This document shows, piece by piece, positions 22,025 to 30,961 of a stretch of DNA of 49,016 bases (its first letter is position 1; every line of letters starts with the position of its first letter). The stretch spans positions 1-49,016 of IMG/VR virus record IMGVR_UViG_3300029914_000039. One strand, given 5' to 3'. The notes below the pieces were generated by a model that made no database searches, was not told the DNA's origin, and saw only the letters and a program-made list of their open reading frames with translations. The translations under genes and the position numbers were made by a program. Origin of the DNA: a virus.

Positions 22025-24004
22025 ATGGGCCCGATCACTGAAATCCAATTGCGCAGAGACACGGCGGCGAACTGGACCGCATCTAACCCTATTTTGGCCC
22101 TTGGGGAAATTGGCATCGAAACGGACACCCGACAAAATAAACTTGGCGATGGTGTTTCGGTTTGGTCGGTCCTCCCTTATTGGATGATGTCCATTGCCAC
22201 CCTAGCCGGTGCCACAGGCGCAGCGGATGTCGGTTACCTCCCCTCTGGCACCGGAGCCGTGGTCACGAACGTCCAGGCGAAGTTGCGCCAGACAGTGAGC
22301 GTGCTGGACAAGGGTGCCGTAGGCGATGGCTCTACGAATGACACTTACGCGTTCCAAAATGCCATCAACGAAGCCGGCGCCACGGGGTTCAGCACGGTTC
22401 TTGAGTGCGCCCCTGGCAAAACCTATATGTGCAACACGCTGACTCCCAAGAGCAACGTCACCATCGATCTTCACGGCTCTACTATCAAACTTATCAGCGG
22501 CACGAATGCCCTTCTTTTTGATGGGACAGGAACGCCAGGAACGACCTTTCAGATTCAAAACGGCACCCTAGACATGAATATGGCTGGGAATCAGATTAAT
22601 TACAACATGTGCGCGGGCGGAGCATGGTTCGTTGGCTGGCAATTTATAAGATTTAAAAATATGATATTGCAGAATGCCTACCGTTCGGCACTAATTCTCA
22701 ACAACTGTACGGACTTTGACCTGGATGGTTTGACCTTCCTTAATTGCGGCGTCAACGTAAACGGGCAGTTCTGCACTTGCATTGAGATGGTTGCCGGGTC
22801 ATCGCGCGGGAAGGTGAAAAACATTTATGCTAATAATGTTTGGGGTTTCGGTCTGAACGTCTCAGGGAATACCTCCACCAACAGCCAAATGAACGTCACT
22901 ACCACTACGGGGTCCCCAAACCTGACGGTAAATAGCTATACGGGTGCGACCCCGGCAATAGGCAATACGGTGGTAATCCCCGGTTTTGTGGCGGGTACAA
23001 CCATCGCAAGCGGCACGTATCCCAACTTCGTCCTTAGCACCAACAGCCTCTATGGTGTCACTGGGCAAACGGGAGTTACCCGCGCATCTATCACTGCTGG
23101 CGTATATGACATCGATATTGAGAATGTGGAGCTAAACAACTTCACGCAGAACGGAAATGCCATCGGGATCACCTACACGGCTGCTAATCGGTGCTCTCTC
23201 AAGAACTTCGTTACGAATGGCGTGGATGGGGTTTGTGTGGAGATCAATGCGTCATCCTTCGTTACCGCACAGAATATCCTTGCTAACGGATGCTCAAAGT
23301 CGGCTTTGCAATTTGGCGACAACGGAACGGGCATCACGAACACCAACTTGGTGATTGACAACTTCACTTCCATCAATGGGACATACACCTACTCGATTTT
23401 CCTCAACATGATCCAGAACTCCCGGTTCTCCAACATGATTCTCGACAAAGCCTGGACTACTGGAGGTTCCTCCCAATATTATGGCTGGAACGACCGGAAT
23501 AACCTCATCACCGACACAAAAGTGAATACCAATGCTTTCAATGCGGCAACTTATTACTACAAATGGGCTCTTGAACGGGTCCAATTCCTGGATTTCTACG
23601 TCGAATATTTGAGCGGCAATACGACCAGAATCACCAATGCACCCGCCACCCCCTATGGACAGTTTACGCAAAGCAACTGGTCCCAGGTCCTCAACGGGGG
23701 CGTGCTCAATATTAATTTGAACGAATGGAATACCATGGGATCAACCGGGCAATGTTCTGGAAAGATCATGGTCAACAGCCTTTTGCAAGGCAATCAAAGC
23801 TCGTACCAGGAGCAGACGTTCGTCGTAAGCAATACCCCTAACGGGAACCTTGGCACCCTTAACGCCTGTGATAACGCTGGGACTGCCAGGCGGATCACAA
23901 TCGCTGCCAACGGAACCACAACCAACGGACCAGGATTGACGCTGACCAACTCAACAGGCGTGACACTCAAGGTCGCCTGGGTTTGCGAAATTATAGGTAA
24001 CTAG
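22025..24004 (+). CDS. tailspike / receptor-binding protein (Mtd-N head, beta-helix body)
   Basis: 659-aa protein. Residues 1-50 ([42 protein letters not shown]) match the Mtd-type N-terminal module used by many phage fibres to attach to the virion. At residue 90 the stretch [20 protein letters not shown] is the classic entry to a pectate-lyase-like right-handed beta-helix. The body shows repeated short strands with Asn/Gly/Thr ladders up to about residue 530, followed by a smaller C-terminal beta domain. Such spikes bind and often cleave host surface polysaccharide. No catalytic residues can be assigned by eye, and no variable repeat of a diversity-generating retroelement is recognised. Ribosome binding site: GTGAGGAGTTTGTC before ATG 22025. 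Confidence 0.85.
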   Translation: MGPITEIQLRRDTAANWTASNPILALGEIGIETDTRQNKLGDGVSVWSVLPYWMMSIATLAGATGAADVGYLPSGTGAVVTNVQAKLRQTVSVLDKGAVGDGSTNDTYAFQNAINEAGATGFSTVLECAPGKTYMCNTLTPKSNVTIDLHGSTIKLISGTNALLFDGTGTPGTTFQIQNGTLDMNMAGNQINYNMCAGGAWFVGWQFIRFKNMILQNAYRSALILNNCTDFDLDGLTFLNCGVNVNGQFCTCIEMVAGSSRGKVKNIYANNVWGFGLNVSGNTSTNSQMNVTTTTGSPNLTVNSYTGATPAIGNTVVIPGFVAGTTIASGTYPNFVLSTNSLYGVTGQTGVTRASITAGVYDIDIENVELNNFTQNGNAIGITYTAANRCSLKNFVTNGVDGVCVEINASSFVTAQNILANGCSKSALQFGDNGTGITNTNLVIDNFTSINGTYTYSIFLNMIQNSRFSNMILDKAWTTGGSSQYYGWNDRNNLITDTKVNTNAFNAATYYYKWALERVQFLDFYVEYLSGNTTRITNAPATPYGQFTQSNWSQVLNGGVLNINLNEWNTMGSTGQCSGKIMVNSLLQGNQSSYQEQTFVVSNTPNGNLGTLNACDNAGTARRITIAANGTTTNGPGLTLTNSTGVTLKVAWVCEIIGN

Positions 24005-24036
24005 CATCACCCGCAAAGAACACTATAGGATCCCCT

Positions 24037-24699
24037 GTGACCGTTCGGTTCCCATCGATCCCTGACAATTCCCGGGAAGCAATCAACCGGGCGCTACAGG
24101 AATTGGCCAAAACGATTGCGGGTAGCACGGCGCAGACGCCGGGAAAGGCTCAGAAGCCAGTCTCGGTGAATGTGGAGGTAGGGGTCAGCCCATCGAAAAC
24201 TGGGCAAATTGGCCCCGTTGGACCGGCAGGGCCTCGTGGTGGGACCGGACCCATTGGTCCTATCGGACCCACTGGTCCCACGGGTGCGGCATCTACGGTT
24301 CCAGGTCCCACTGGTGCGGCAGGTTCCACTGGTGCGGCAGGTTCCACTGGTGCGGCAGGTCCCACTGGTGCGGCAGGTCCCACGGGTGCGGCAGGTCCCA
24401 CGGGTGCGGCAGGTCCCACGGGTGCATCCTACAGCCGATCAGTGTTCGTCATCTCCATCGGGGCTACTGGGGCAACCGGGTCGAATGATTTTATCTACTT
24501 GTGCTCTGCCTCTCTCGTATTCGTCATGCCTACTGCGGTTGCAAATTCCAGCCTCTACACGGTCACTGCGGGGATGTCGTCTACAGTCACGGTCAATTTC
24601 ACCTCTGGGCAGACAGCGAATGGTTACTCCTCGCTGACCCTGAATCCAGGGACTTCGCTTGATTTCGAGTCTGACGGCTCCAAATGGTGGATCAAATGA
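24037..24699 (+). CDS. collagen-like virion protein
   Basis: 220-aa protein with GTG start. Residues 60-130 are uninterrupted Gly-X-Y triplets ([20 protein letters not shown] and then GPTGAA repeats), a collagen-like triple-helical stalk. The N-terminal 50 residues are helical and probably trimerise or attach ([18 protein letters not shown]). The C-terminal 75 residues form a small beta domain ending SDGSKWWIK, similar to trimeric tips found on phage collagen fibres. It directly follows the tailspike and likely forms a second fibre or a chaperone-tip protein. The repeat DNA is an 18-bp tandem array (24303-24426) that can expand or contract. Confidence 0.8.
   Translation: MTVRFPSIPDNSREAINRALQELAKTIAGSTAQTPGKAQKPVSVNVEVGVSPSKTGQIGPVGPAGPRGGTGPIGPIGPTGPTGAASTVPGPTGAAGSTGAAGSTGAAGPTGAAGPTGAAGPTGAAGPTGASYSRSVFVISIGATGATGSNDFIYLCSASLVFVMPTAVANSSLYTVTAGMSSTVTVNFTSGQTANGYSSLTLNPGTSLDFESDGSKWWIK
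24303..24426 (+). repeat. 18-bp tandem repeat (about 6.9 copies) coding GPTGAA
   Basis: Six near-identical units of AGGTCCCACTGGTGCGGC-type sequence and a partial seventh. Adjacent units are identical in pairs, which points to recent slippage or unequal recombination and likely length variation of the collagen-like stalk. Confidence 0.9.
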
Positions 24700-25502
24700 G
24701 CTACACACCAATGCCCCCACTTGGACAAACAGGTATGGCCGGGTCCTTACCTGTCGTCATAGCCAGCGACGACAAGGTGGCAACCACCACCTTTGACGGA
24801 TCAGGTAACGCCATCAATTCTGTGTCTGCCGGCACGGGGCAAAACGGGCTCATGGTGGCGCTAGGAGCCACCAACTACGTGTCCAGTTCAAACAATTCCA
24901 GCACCGCCCAGTTAGCCGCTGGGGCTACCTTCGCTGGGGTTATCGAGTCGATCTTCAACCAGCCGTCGCTTTCCCTGCTCTTGACCTCGGACCAGCCGGG
25001 GGTCTTGACCCTGTTCCAGTACATAGACGCTGGCGGAACGTGCATAGCCGATTCGTGGGCTTTCCCCATCGCAACGGGCGTCCCCTTCTGCCGTTCTTTC
25101 ACTATCAACGGGAACTTCTTCAACCTGACCTTCAAAAACACAGGGACGCAAACCACAACGACCCTGAACATCAATGCAGCCTACGGGATCATTGAAAATG
25201 TAGACGGGCTGGGGAACCTGGCGGTAGGTATTGGTGGGGTAGGCGGGGCGGCTCTGGTTCTTGGCCAAGCACAGGCGGCGACAAGCCTCCCGGTGGTTAT
25301 GGCCTCCAACCAAACGCCGATACCCCATATTGATGCGGGCAATGGGGAGGGCCAGATAAATGAACTCATGAGCCAAATACTAATGGAAATCAAGATAGCC
25401 AACATCCAAAGGGCAGAAATGCTGCGCTTGCTAGGGCCACCCGGGGCTCAGGCAGATGATCCAGCCATCTACCGGGCAGACCCGTCCATATTCCGCGTCT
25501 AG
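24696..25502 (+). CDS. virion structural protein with SLPVVxAS motifs (268 aa)
   Basis: 268-aa protein. ATG 24696 overlaps the previous stop by 4 bp and was preferred over ATG 24684. It contains [10 protein letters not shown] (residues 17-26) and [14 protein letters not shown] (about 195-208), a motif that recurs in phage fibre and baseplate-type proteins. The middle is beta-rich, and the last 55 residues are helical ([20 protein letters not shown]). Its position in the fibre block suggests a decoration or fibre-associated component. Exact family not known. Confidence 0.6.
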   Translation: MSYTPMPPLGQTGMAGSLPVVIASDDKVATTTFDGSGNAINSVSAGTGQNGLMVALGATNYVSSSNNSSTAQLAAGATFAGVIESIFNQPSLSLLLTSDQPGVLTLFQYIDAGGTCIADSWAFPIATGVPFCRSFTINGNFFNLTFKNTGTQTTTTLNINAAYGIIENVDGLGNLAVGIGGVGGAALVLGQAQAATSLPVVMASNQTPIPHIDAGNGEGQINELMSQILMEIKIANIQRAEMLRLLGPPGAQADDPAIYRADPSIFRV

Positions 25503-25511
25503 GAGAATCCA

Positions 25512-26138
25512 ATGCAAACCTTCAACCTCATCGGTCAGACCACCAACACTTCTCTCCCACAGGGGGGGCAGCAGCAACCCAGAGGCGGGAAGCTCGGGGA
25601 AACAGTTATGCAGGAATTGCATGGCCGCTACTACGAGACCACCTACAACAAGGCCATGTTCTCCGCAGCCAACCAGGCAGCCATGACCACATCTGCGGCC
25701 CTCAACACCACTTACACGGGGCTTTCCCTCAGCAACCCGATCAACAGCAACGTCAACCTGGTGCTGTGCAAGGTGGGCGTGGCGGCTATCCTGGCCCAGA
25801 CCAGCCCGCTTGCCGTGGGTCTCTTGGCAGGCATCAACACCGGGACCAACGTAACCCACACCACGGCCTTGACCCCGGCCAGCAACTTCATCGGCCAGCC
25901 AGCGGGCCAGGGCAAGGCTGACTCTTCGGCCACCCTGACCGGGACTCCGGTTCTGCTCCAACTCCTGGGAAGTTTCGGGACGGGCGCCACCACCGTTGAC
26001 CAAGCCGATGCCTTCACTGTGGACCTTGAAGGAAGCATCGTCATCCCTCCTGGGGGCTATGTCGCCCTCTATACGTCCGTGGCCTCTGCTGCCAGTTCCC
26101 TTCTTGCCTCGTTCTCTTGGGAAGAAGTCCCCGTCTAA
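25512..26138 (+). CDS. virion structural protein, unknown (208 aa)
   Basis: 208-aa Thr/Ala/Gly/Leu-rich protein with a hydrophobic but not membrane-type beta composition; the C-terminal half (AFTVDLEGSIVIPPGGYVAL) has the jelly-roll-like strand pattern seen in phage decoration proteins. AGGAGAATCC precedes ATG 25512. Located in the virion block. No family recognised. Confidence 0.55.
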   Translation: MQTFNLIGQTTNTSLPQGGQQQPRGGKLGETVMQELHGRYYETTYNKAMFSAANQAAMTTSAALNTTYTGLSLSNPINSNVNLVLCKVGVAAILAQTSPLAVGLLAGINTGTNVTHTTALTPASNFIGQPAGQGKADSSATLTGTPVLLQLLGSFGTGATTVDQADAFTVDLEGSIVIPPGGYVALYTSVASAASSLLASFSWEEVPV

Positions 26139-26208
26139 TTGATGGGGGGGGTGAGCAACAATCGACCGGGCGACCAACCAGTGTTGTAATAGAGATAGGA
26201 GGCAAAAG

Positions 26209-26484
26209 ATGCCGGAGAACTTCGAGACTTGGTTCATGCGGGGGTTGGTCGGCGTCCTTATTGTCGGTGTTTGGTGGTTCTTTACCCGGGACCAGCGAGC
26301 AATCGGGGCAACACTGGATGGAGTAAAGGATGCGCTGGGGGGGTTGGATCGGACCCTCACGGAACTTCGGGTTACCATTGCCAAGGAATACGTTACCTGG
26401 GACGACCTTGGGAAGCATTGCGACTCCAAAGGGCATTCTTTTGGTGAACGAAGGTCAACCGCCAGAGAGAAAAGACAACCATAA
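26209..26484 (+). CDS. single-span membrane protein, possible holin/antiholin
   Basis: 91-aa protein with strong ribosome binding site (ATAGGAGGCAAAAG). One membrane helix (GLVGVLIVGVWWFF, residues 12-25) is followed by a helical cytoplasmic or periplasmic tail (ALGGLDRTLTELRVTIAKEY) ending in WDDLGKHC. The N-terminal span plus amphipathic tail recalls small phage membrane proteins associated with lysis regulation. It lies inside the virion block, far from the lysozyme, so a structural or exclusion role is equally possible. The preceding gap contains a run of eight G (near 26145). Confidence 0.45.
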   Translation: MPENFETWFMRGLVGVLIVGVWWFFTRDQRAIGATLDGVKDALGGLDRTLTELRVTIAKEYVTWDDLGKHCDSKGHSFGERRSTAREKRQP

Positions 26485-26513
26485 TTAGGCAGTTCCTACC
26501 CACGGAGGTTCGG

Positions 26514-27065
26514 ATGTCCACCACCCCTTTCACATGGCAAACAGCAGCGTTCACCGGTTCCACCAAGGGCACCATCCTGACCGCAGGCGTCCCCTCGTCT
26601 GGGGCCATCGCTAACGGGAATGTTCTCGGCTCAAGCGGTCTCCTGGTAACCGCCACCATCGGCACCCAGTTGACCGGTACCACGGGCGGCACGGGGACCT
26701 ACAACGTGGCTGGGCTCCCCCCCCTCGTCCAGAGCACTGGGCTCACCGCCCAGCCGATGACCACTGCGGCCACGTTCACCACCGCCACCGGGCAGAGCCA
26801 GGGGCAGGTTGCGCCGGCCAACGCCAAGCAGGCGACCATCATTGCCTACATGGGTGCCACGGCAGGCAACGCTACGGTTTCCGTAGTTGGGTCCGTGGAC
26901 GGTGGGACACACAACGTCACCCTGGGGTCATTCATGCTGACTGGGGCCAACGCCATCGGGTCCTACACTATGCCGTCCCAGGAAACCCTTTTCTACGACA
27001 CCATCGCTCTGAACATCACCGCCCTCACGGCGGGCCAAGTTGCCGGTTTCGTCCGATACCGGTAA
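26514..27065 (+). CDS. virion protein paralogue A (183 aa)
   Basis: 183-aa Thr/Gly/Ala-rich protein. It shares an arrangement with the next gene: TAAFTGSTKGTIL at the start, GTQLTGTTGGTGTYNV (about residues 50-65), TTATGQSQGQ, and GSVDGGTHNVTLGSFMLTGANA (about 127-148). The TGTTGGTGTYxV loop recurs in phage tail and decoration proteins. Likely an Ig-like or jelly-roll decoration protein. Its relation to the neighbour shows a tandem duplication. Ribosome binding site ACGGAGGTTCGG. Confidence 0.55.
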   Translation: MSTTPFTWQTAAFTGSTKGTILTAGVPSSGAIANGNVLGSSGLLVTATIGTQLTGTTGGTGTYNVAGLPPLVQSTGLTAQPMTTAATFTTATGQSQGQVAPANAKQATIIAYMGATAGNATVSVVGSVDGGTHNVTLGSFMLTGANAIGSYTMPSQETLFYDTIALNITALTAGQVAGFVRYR

Positions 27066-27109
27066 GAACCCAGCAATCCCGCTGGAACAACGTCTTTTGG
27101 AGGTGAGCA

Positions 27110-27715
27110 ATGAGCACGAAACAGTTTCAGTTCCCGGGAGCGGCTTTCACCGCCACCATCTCTGCCACGGGGGGCACCCCTGGCGCCGTGATGTCGGTTT
27201 CCGGTGTCGCCTCTGGCACCCTGGCCCCTGGCCAGAATGTCGTGGGCGTCACCCCTGCCGCCAACACCATCGCCGGCCAGCTTTCCGGCCCGACCGGTGG
27301 CACCGGCACCTACCAGTTGCAGTCCCTGCCCCAGTCGCCGTTCACCAGCAACGCGACCGGCACTTCCTACACCTCGTTCGGTGCTTCCACCACCGCCGCC
27401 ACCACGCAGGGCCAGTCCGGTTTCTTGGGCTCGATGCCCTACGATACCGCAGTGGTCGCCGTGTGGATGGGCCCCACGGGCGGCACGACCTGCACCGCCA
27501 CGGTCGCCGTCCAGGGTTCGATTGACGGGGGTGCTCACTACCAGACCCTGACGACCCTCTACCTGACCGGCGCCAACAACATGCAGAGCTACCCGCTGGC
27601 GGCTCCCTACAACATGTACGACTCCCTCGCCGTCAACGTGACCGCCATGAGCGGGACGGGCGAAACGGTCGGCGGCGCCGTGCGCTTCGCGGCCAAGGCC
27701 CCTGCTGGCGTGTAA
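27110..27715 (+). CDS. virion protein paralogue B, probably highly expressed (201 aa)
   Basis: 201-aa protein related to the preceding one (FPGAAFTATISATGG, QLSGPTGGTGTYQL, GSIDGGAHYQTLTTLYLTGANN). Its codon use is almost entirely C-ending (gcc, acc, ttc, ctc), the same bias seen in the major capsid gene and unlike the neighbouring genes. Strong ribosome binding site (TTTTGGAGGTGAGCA). This points to a very abundant virion component, such as a head decoration or cement protein, or a multimeric fibre. The function is inference; the paralogy and codon bias are visible. Confidence 0.6.
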   Translation: MSTKQFQFPGAAFTATISATGGTPGAVMSVSGVASGTLAPGQNVVGVTPAANTIAGQLSGPTGGTGTYQLQSLPQSPFTSNATGTSYTSFGASTTAATTQGQSGFLGSMPYDTAVVAVWMGPTGGTTCTATVAVQGSIDGGAHYQTLTTLYLTGANNMQSYPLAAPYNMYDSLAVNVTAMSGTGETVGGAVRFAAKAPAGV

Positions 27716-27732
27716 CCTGAACCGAGGCAGCG

Positions 27733-28176
27733 ATGGCCCTCATTGATCCGTACGACCCCTATATTGCAGCGGGGACTTCGTTCTCGCGCTTGGCCCCGCA
27801 GGGGACCGGGACGCAATTGGTGTATGCGACTTTCAATGAGGGCCGTCGAACCTTGCTCCCGTTTGTGGACACGGGCTTGATGTACCCGGGGCAAGGCGGG
27901 GCCATGGGCGACCCTGCCCTGTTCCGGTATTTCTATGGAATCCGTTTCGGTGGGGCCGGGAAACTCTACCTGCGCGTCATGGTGGACAACCGGGAAGCAT
28001 CCCGTGGTTTTGTGACACTGGTTGAGGATGCCTACGGTTCCAACTACATGAGACTGCCCAGGGGCGAGGCGGGGTATGGCATCAGGCTCCAGATTGTAGG
28101 TTTGGCTTGGTGGAGATACTTTGAGATCGACTGGGATCCGGTCGTGAACGATGAGCAGGAGGGCCACGAACCATGA
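27733..28176 (+). CDS. hypothetical virion-block protein (147 aa)
   Basis: 147-aa beta-rich protein with LALIDPYDPYIAAG-like opening, several aromatic/Gly segments (FRYFYGIRFGGAGKLYLRV) and an acidic end. Overlaps the next gene by 4 bp. Possibly a small structural or assembly protein; family not recognised. Confidence 0.5.
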   Translation: MALIDPYDPYIAAGTSFSRLAPQGTGTQLVYATFNEGRRTLLPFVDTGLMYPGQGGAMGDPALFRYFYGIRFGGAGKLYLRVMVDNREASRGFVTLVEDAYGSNYMRLPRGEAGYGIRLQIVGLAWWRYFEIDWDPVVNDEQEGHEP

Positions 28177-28649
28177 TCACCCATCTGGTCGAAATGGCTG
28201 GGCATAATGCCGAGATGTTCACGCGGGAAGGCGCCCGTGGGTTCGTCTATGGCATGGAAAGCTGCATCAAATCCGCTCCGCAGGTTGAGATCAAGGTCGA
28301 ACACTACTTCGCAGAAGGTCTCTACATGCGGAAGATTTTCATTCCTGCGGGCCTGGCCTGGACCGGGAGGGTCCATAAGCAGGACGACCTCCAGATTATT
28401 TTCTACGGTGAACTGGCGATCTTGACCGAGGACGGGTTCAAGAGGTTCACCGGGCCCGACCAGTTCACCAGCAAGAGGGGGGTGAAACCTTTCGCCGTGT
28501 CTTATCAGGACACGTTGTGGGCGACGGTCCATCACACTCATCTGACTGACCTGGATGAGATCGAGAAGGAACTGTTTGAGGACGAGGAATCGCTTGTCGA
28601 TTTTGCTTCAGGTCAAGTTAAGCAGGAGGCGCTTCCATGTCAGGCATAA
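28173..28649 (+). CDS. cupin-like protein (158 aa)
   Basis: 158-aa protein whose middle forms the strand order of a small cupin: HYFAEGLYMRKIFIPAG, then WTGRVHKQDDLQIIFYGELAI and VHHTHLTDLD. The two characteristic blocks (GxxW..H.....; then Tyr/Glu strands) are visible, with a helical acidic tail. Phage cupins of this type occur next to ejection or fibre genes; their substrate is not known. The stop region overlaps the next start by 13 bases. Confidence 0.55.
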   Translation: MITHLVEMAGHNAEMFTREGARGFVYGMESCIKSAPQVEIKVEHYFAEGLYMRKIFIPAGLAWTGRVHKQDDLQIIFYGELAILTEDGFKRFTGPDQFTSKRGVKPFAVSYQDTLWATVHHTHLTDLDEIEKELFEDEESLVDFASGQVKQEALPCQA

Positions 28650-29380
28650 TCGCAGCCACTACGGTAGGAACCGCATTCAACATCTATTCGGGCATCGCAC
28701 AAGGCAAGGCAGCTAAAAACGCTGAGAACGCTCAAGCGGCTAGCTTGGCCGCCAACCAGGGCATCGCTTCTCAGGTGAAACTGCAAGAGGACCAATTGGG
28801 CTACACCCCGCTCAAAAAGCAGGAGCAGGAGGACCAGAGCCTGGGCCTCACCCCCCAGGGGCAGATGGCCATGGACCGATTCAAGGCGGATATGGCGCAG
28901 AGCAATGCCCAAATTGCTGCCCAGGCGCCCACGGTGGGCTCTGGAGTGTCGGGGGCCAGGTCTCTGACCAACCAGTTCCGTCAGGCCCAGGGGGTGGCCT
29001 CGATCAACCTGGAAGACTTGGCCGGCAAGAAGAATAATCTCCGGTCGGACATTGCCATGGGGGTGCAAACGCCCGGATGGTCCAATATCGCCACGGGAGC
29101 CAACACCCAGCAGGCCAATCTCCAGGGCCAGATGGCACAGCAGGCTAACCAGAGACAGCAGAGCGCCTATGGGGCAGCGGCAACCGGCCTTCTTGGCCTT
29201 GCCGGCGCCTATGGCGGGATGGACACTGACCTTGACGGTAACCCTCCGCAGGCGTCCAACACCAACCTGGATACCAACTCGATTAACCAGACCCCGGGGC
29301 TAATCCCCCAGCGGCAACAGATCGTTCTTCCTGGTTCTGTGGACCCCAACGACCAATTGCCATTCGCCCTTCCAGGATAG
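28637..29380 (+). CDS. internal virion (ejection) protein 1, T7 gp14-like
   Basis: 247-aa protein that starts with a short hydrophobic, Ala/Gly-rich helix (IIAATTVGTAFNIYSGIAQG) followed by a long Gln/Ala-rich helical region (NAENAQAASLAANQG, AMDRFKADMAQSNAQIAAQ) and a disordered Asn/Pro C-terminus. Composition, size and position upstream of two larger helical proteins match the smallest of the three podovirus ejection proteins. These pass through the tail and form the trans-envelope channel. ATG 28637 overlaps the end of the previous gene. Confidence 0.65.
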   Translation: MSGIIAATTVGTAFNIYSGIAQGKAAKNAENAQAASLAANQGIASQVKLQEDQLGYTPLKKQEQEDQSLGLTPQGQMAMDRFKADMAQSNAQIAAQAPTVGSGVSGARSLTNQFRQAQGVASINLEDLAGKKNNLRSDIAMGVQTPGWSNIATGANTQQANLQGQMAQQANQRQQSAYGAAATGLLGLAGAYGGMDTDLDGNPPQASNTNLDTNSINQTPGLIPQRQQIVLPGSVDPNDQLPFALPG

Positions 29381-29389
29381 GAGTCAACC

Positions 29390-30952
29390 ATGCCAATCAG
29401 TCTTGCACAGGGTTTAGGCGAGGGTCTTGTCGGGATGAGCGCAGCCTACAGCAACGCCCAGAAAGAAGCCGAGGACCGCAAGCGTAAGCAGGCTCAGGAA
29501 GATACCCAGGCCCAGCGACAGGACCAAATGTGGCAGGAGCGCACCGATACCCAGAACGCTGAAGCCATTGAAGCCCGCCATAAGTTGACCCAGATCGCGG
29601 ACCCGTCCAACCCCTACTGGAAGATCCACGACTGGAAGGAACAGGCTCTCAACCAAGCCGAACCCACCAACCCGAAGCCGGTCCAGAACGCGCCCAACCC
29701 CGTGGGCATCGCCAGTATCAAGTTGCCCGATAACCAGGTTGGACCGCCTGCCCCGGCACCCCGGGACGCTGCCCATGCACCTTCTATGGCGGATCAGACC
29801 AAGGCTTTGGGCATCCCCCCACCTGAATGGCAGGGCCCCACTGATCCCGAGTTCAACCAAGCGGATCGGCAGTACCGAGCGCTGAACAAGGAAATAGGGA
29901 CCGGCATAGCCAGGATTCACGATGCAGCCGGAGGCGACCAAGCCAAAGAGAACCGGATGCTTACCGCCTACTACAAAATCAAGCAGCCAGAGATCGACAA
30001 GTTGGATCAGGACATTCAGGCTTACGGGCAGAAGGCGCAGTCTCAGATTGTGACGGCGAGAGCCAACCAGTTTGTGGACGAGTTGGATAATGCTGCCACC
30101 CGCCCAGAGGTCATTGAAGAGATGTATGGCCCTGGCGCCAAGGCTGGTACCGACAGTCGGACTGGGCTTCAAGGGGTCATCCTGCCAGACGCAGACGGTA
30201 CCTTTATTGGTGGTGATGTGGTGCTCGCCAAAAGGATGAGGGAAGCAGGGCTCATGGACGCTAAGGAATACGGCAAGATCCAGATGGAGAACGCCAAGGA
30301 CATCGCCAACATCATCAAGCAGAAAGGGATCGACAGCACCAAGATCGCCGCTGCCCAGCAGCCGCACGTGAGCATTTCCGTCCACCCGGAAGGCAACAAC
30401 GCCAAGATCCAGGAAGCCGAGGCGCTGAAACGGAATGCCGAGGACCAAGCGCGAGCCGATGGCAAGAAGCCCAAGGAAGTTGCCGAGGCTGGGCGAGCTG
30501 CCTACGGGCGACACCTAGCCAACCCAGAGAACCGAACCGAGGGTTTGCAGAATGCCGCCCTCCAGAGACTTCAACAGGCCGGCAAAAAGGAAACAGCGGG
30601 CCGTGTGCAGTCCTGGATTAAGGCCGCTGTGCAGAAGGACCCATTGGGTGGGGAGGCCAAGGAAATGATCAGCCCGAAGGAGGCTCTGAACCAGTTCCTG
30701 CGTTTCTCCAAGGAAGACCCCGATGCTGCCATTGCCTATCGTGGCGGACTCACTGAGCATCTGGGAACCGAGATCGACGCCTACCTCGACAAGAAGGGCA
30801 AAGAATCTAGCCCAGTCAAGAGCGAGGCAGCGGACAAACCGACCTCCACTAAGACTGCGGGCAAACCGGACACCATCAAGACCAAGGACGGGCGCGATGC
30901 CTACCTGTGGTCTGATGGGAAATACCACACCTCCGGTCCTGAGAAGAAATAG
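29390..30952 (+). CDS. internal virion (ejection) protein 2
   Basis: 520-aa, very hydrophilic protein rich in Lys, Gln, Glu, Ala. Long helical segments (KEAEDRKRKQAQEDTQAQ; KIQEAEALKRNAEDQARAD) and a disordered C-terminal tail ending DGRDAYLWSDGKYHTS. No membrane segment after the first 20 residues. It lies between the gp14-like and the giant ejection gene, as expected for the middle ejection protein (T7 gp15 / P22 gp20-like by position). AGGAGTCAACC precedes ATG 29390. Confidence 0.6.
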   Translation: MPISLAQGLGEGLVGMSAAYSNAQKEAEDRKRKQAQEDTQAQRQDQMWQERTDTQNAEAIEARHKLTQIADPSNPYWKIHDWKEQALNQAEPTNPKPVQNAPNPVGIASIKLPDNQVGPPAPAPRDAAHAPSMADQTKALGIPPPEWQGPTDPEFNQADRQYRALNKEIGTGIARIHDAAGGDQAKENRMLTAYYKIKQPEIDKLDQDIQAYGQKAQSQIVTARANQFVDELDNAATRPEVIEEMYGPGAKAGTDSRTGLQGVILPDADGTFIGGDVVLAKRMREAGLMDAKEYGKIQMENAKDIANIIKQKGIDSTKIAAAQQPHVSISVHPEGNNAKIQEAEALKRNAEDQARADGKKPKEVAEAGRAAYGRHLANPENRTEGLQNAALQRLQQAGKKETAGRVQSWIKAAVQKDPLGGEAKEMISPKEALNQFLRFSKEDPDAAIAYRGGLTEHLGTEIDAYLDKKGKESSPVKSEAADKPTSTKTAGKPDTIKTKDGRDAYLWSDGKYHTSGPEKK

Positions 30953-30961
30953 GAGGGTAAC

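Noticed and set aside
24021-24030. CACTATAGG resembles the core of a T7 RNA polymerase promoter
   Set aside because: The upstream half of the T7 promoter is absent, no phage RNA polymerase is seen in the window, and no second copy was noticed before other genes.
24303-24426. 18-bp repeats that might be taken for iterons or a CRISPR array
   Set aside because: They lie in frame inside a collagen-like gene and encode GPTGAA without spacers.
26139-26208. Run of eight G as a phase-variation tract
   Set aside because: It lies between genes and not inside a frame or a recognisable promoter; nothing ties it to switching.
28637-29380. Tape measure protein
   Set aside because: Too short, and the gene order and Gln/Ala-rich helical composition fit an ejection protein in a short-tailed phage.
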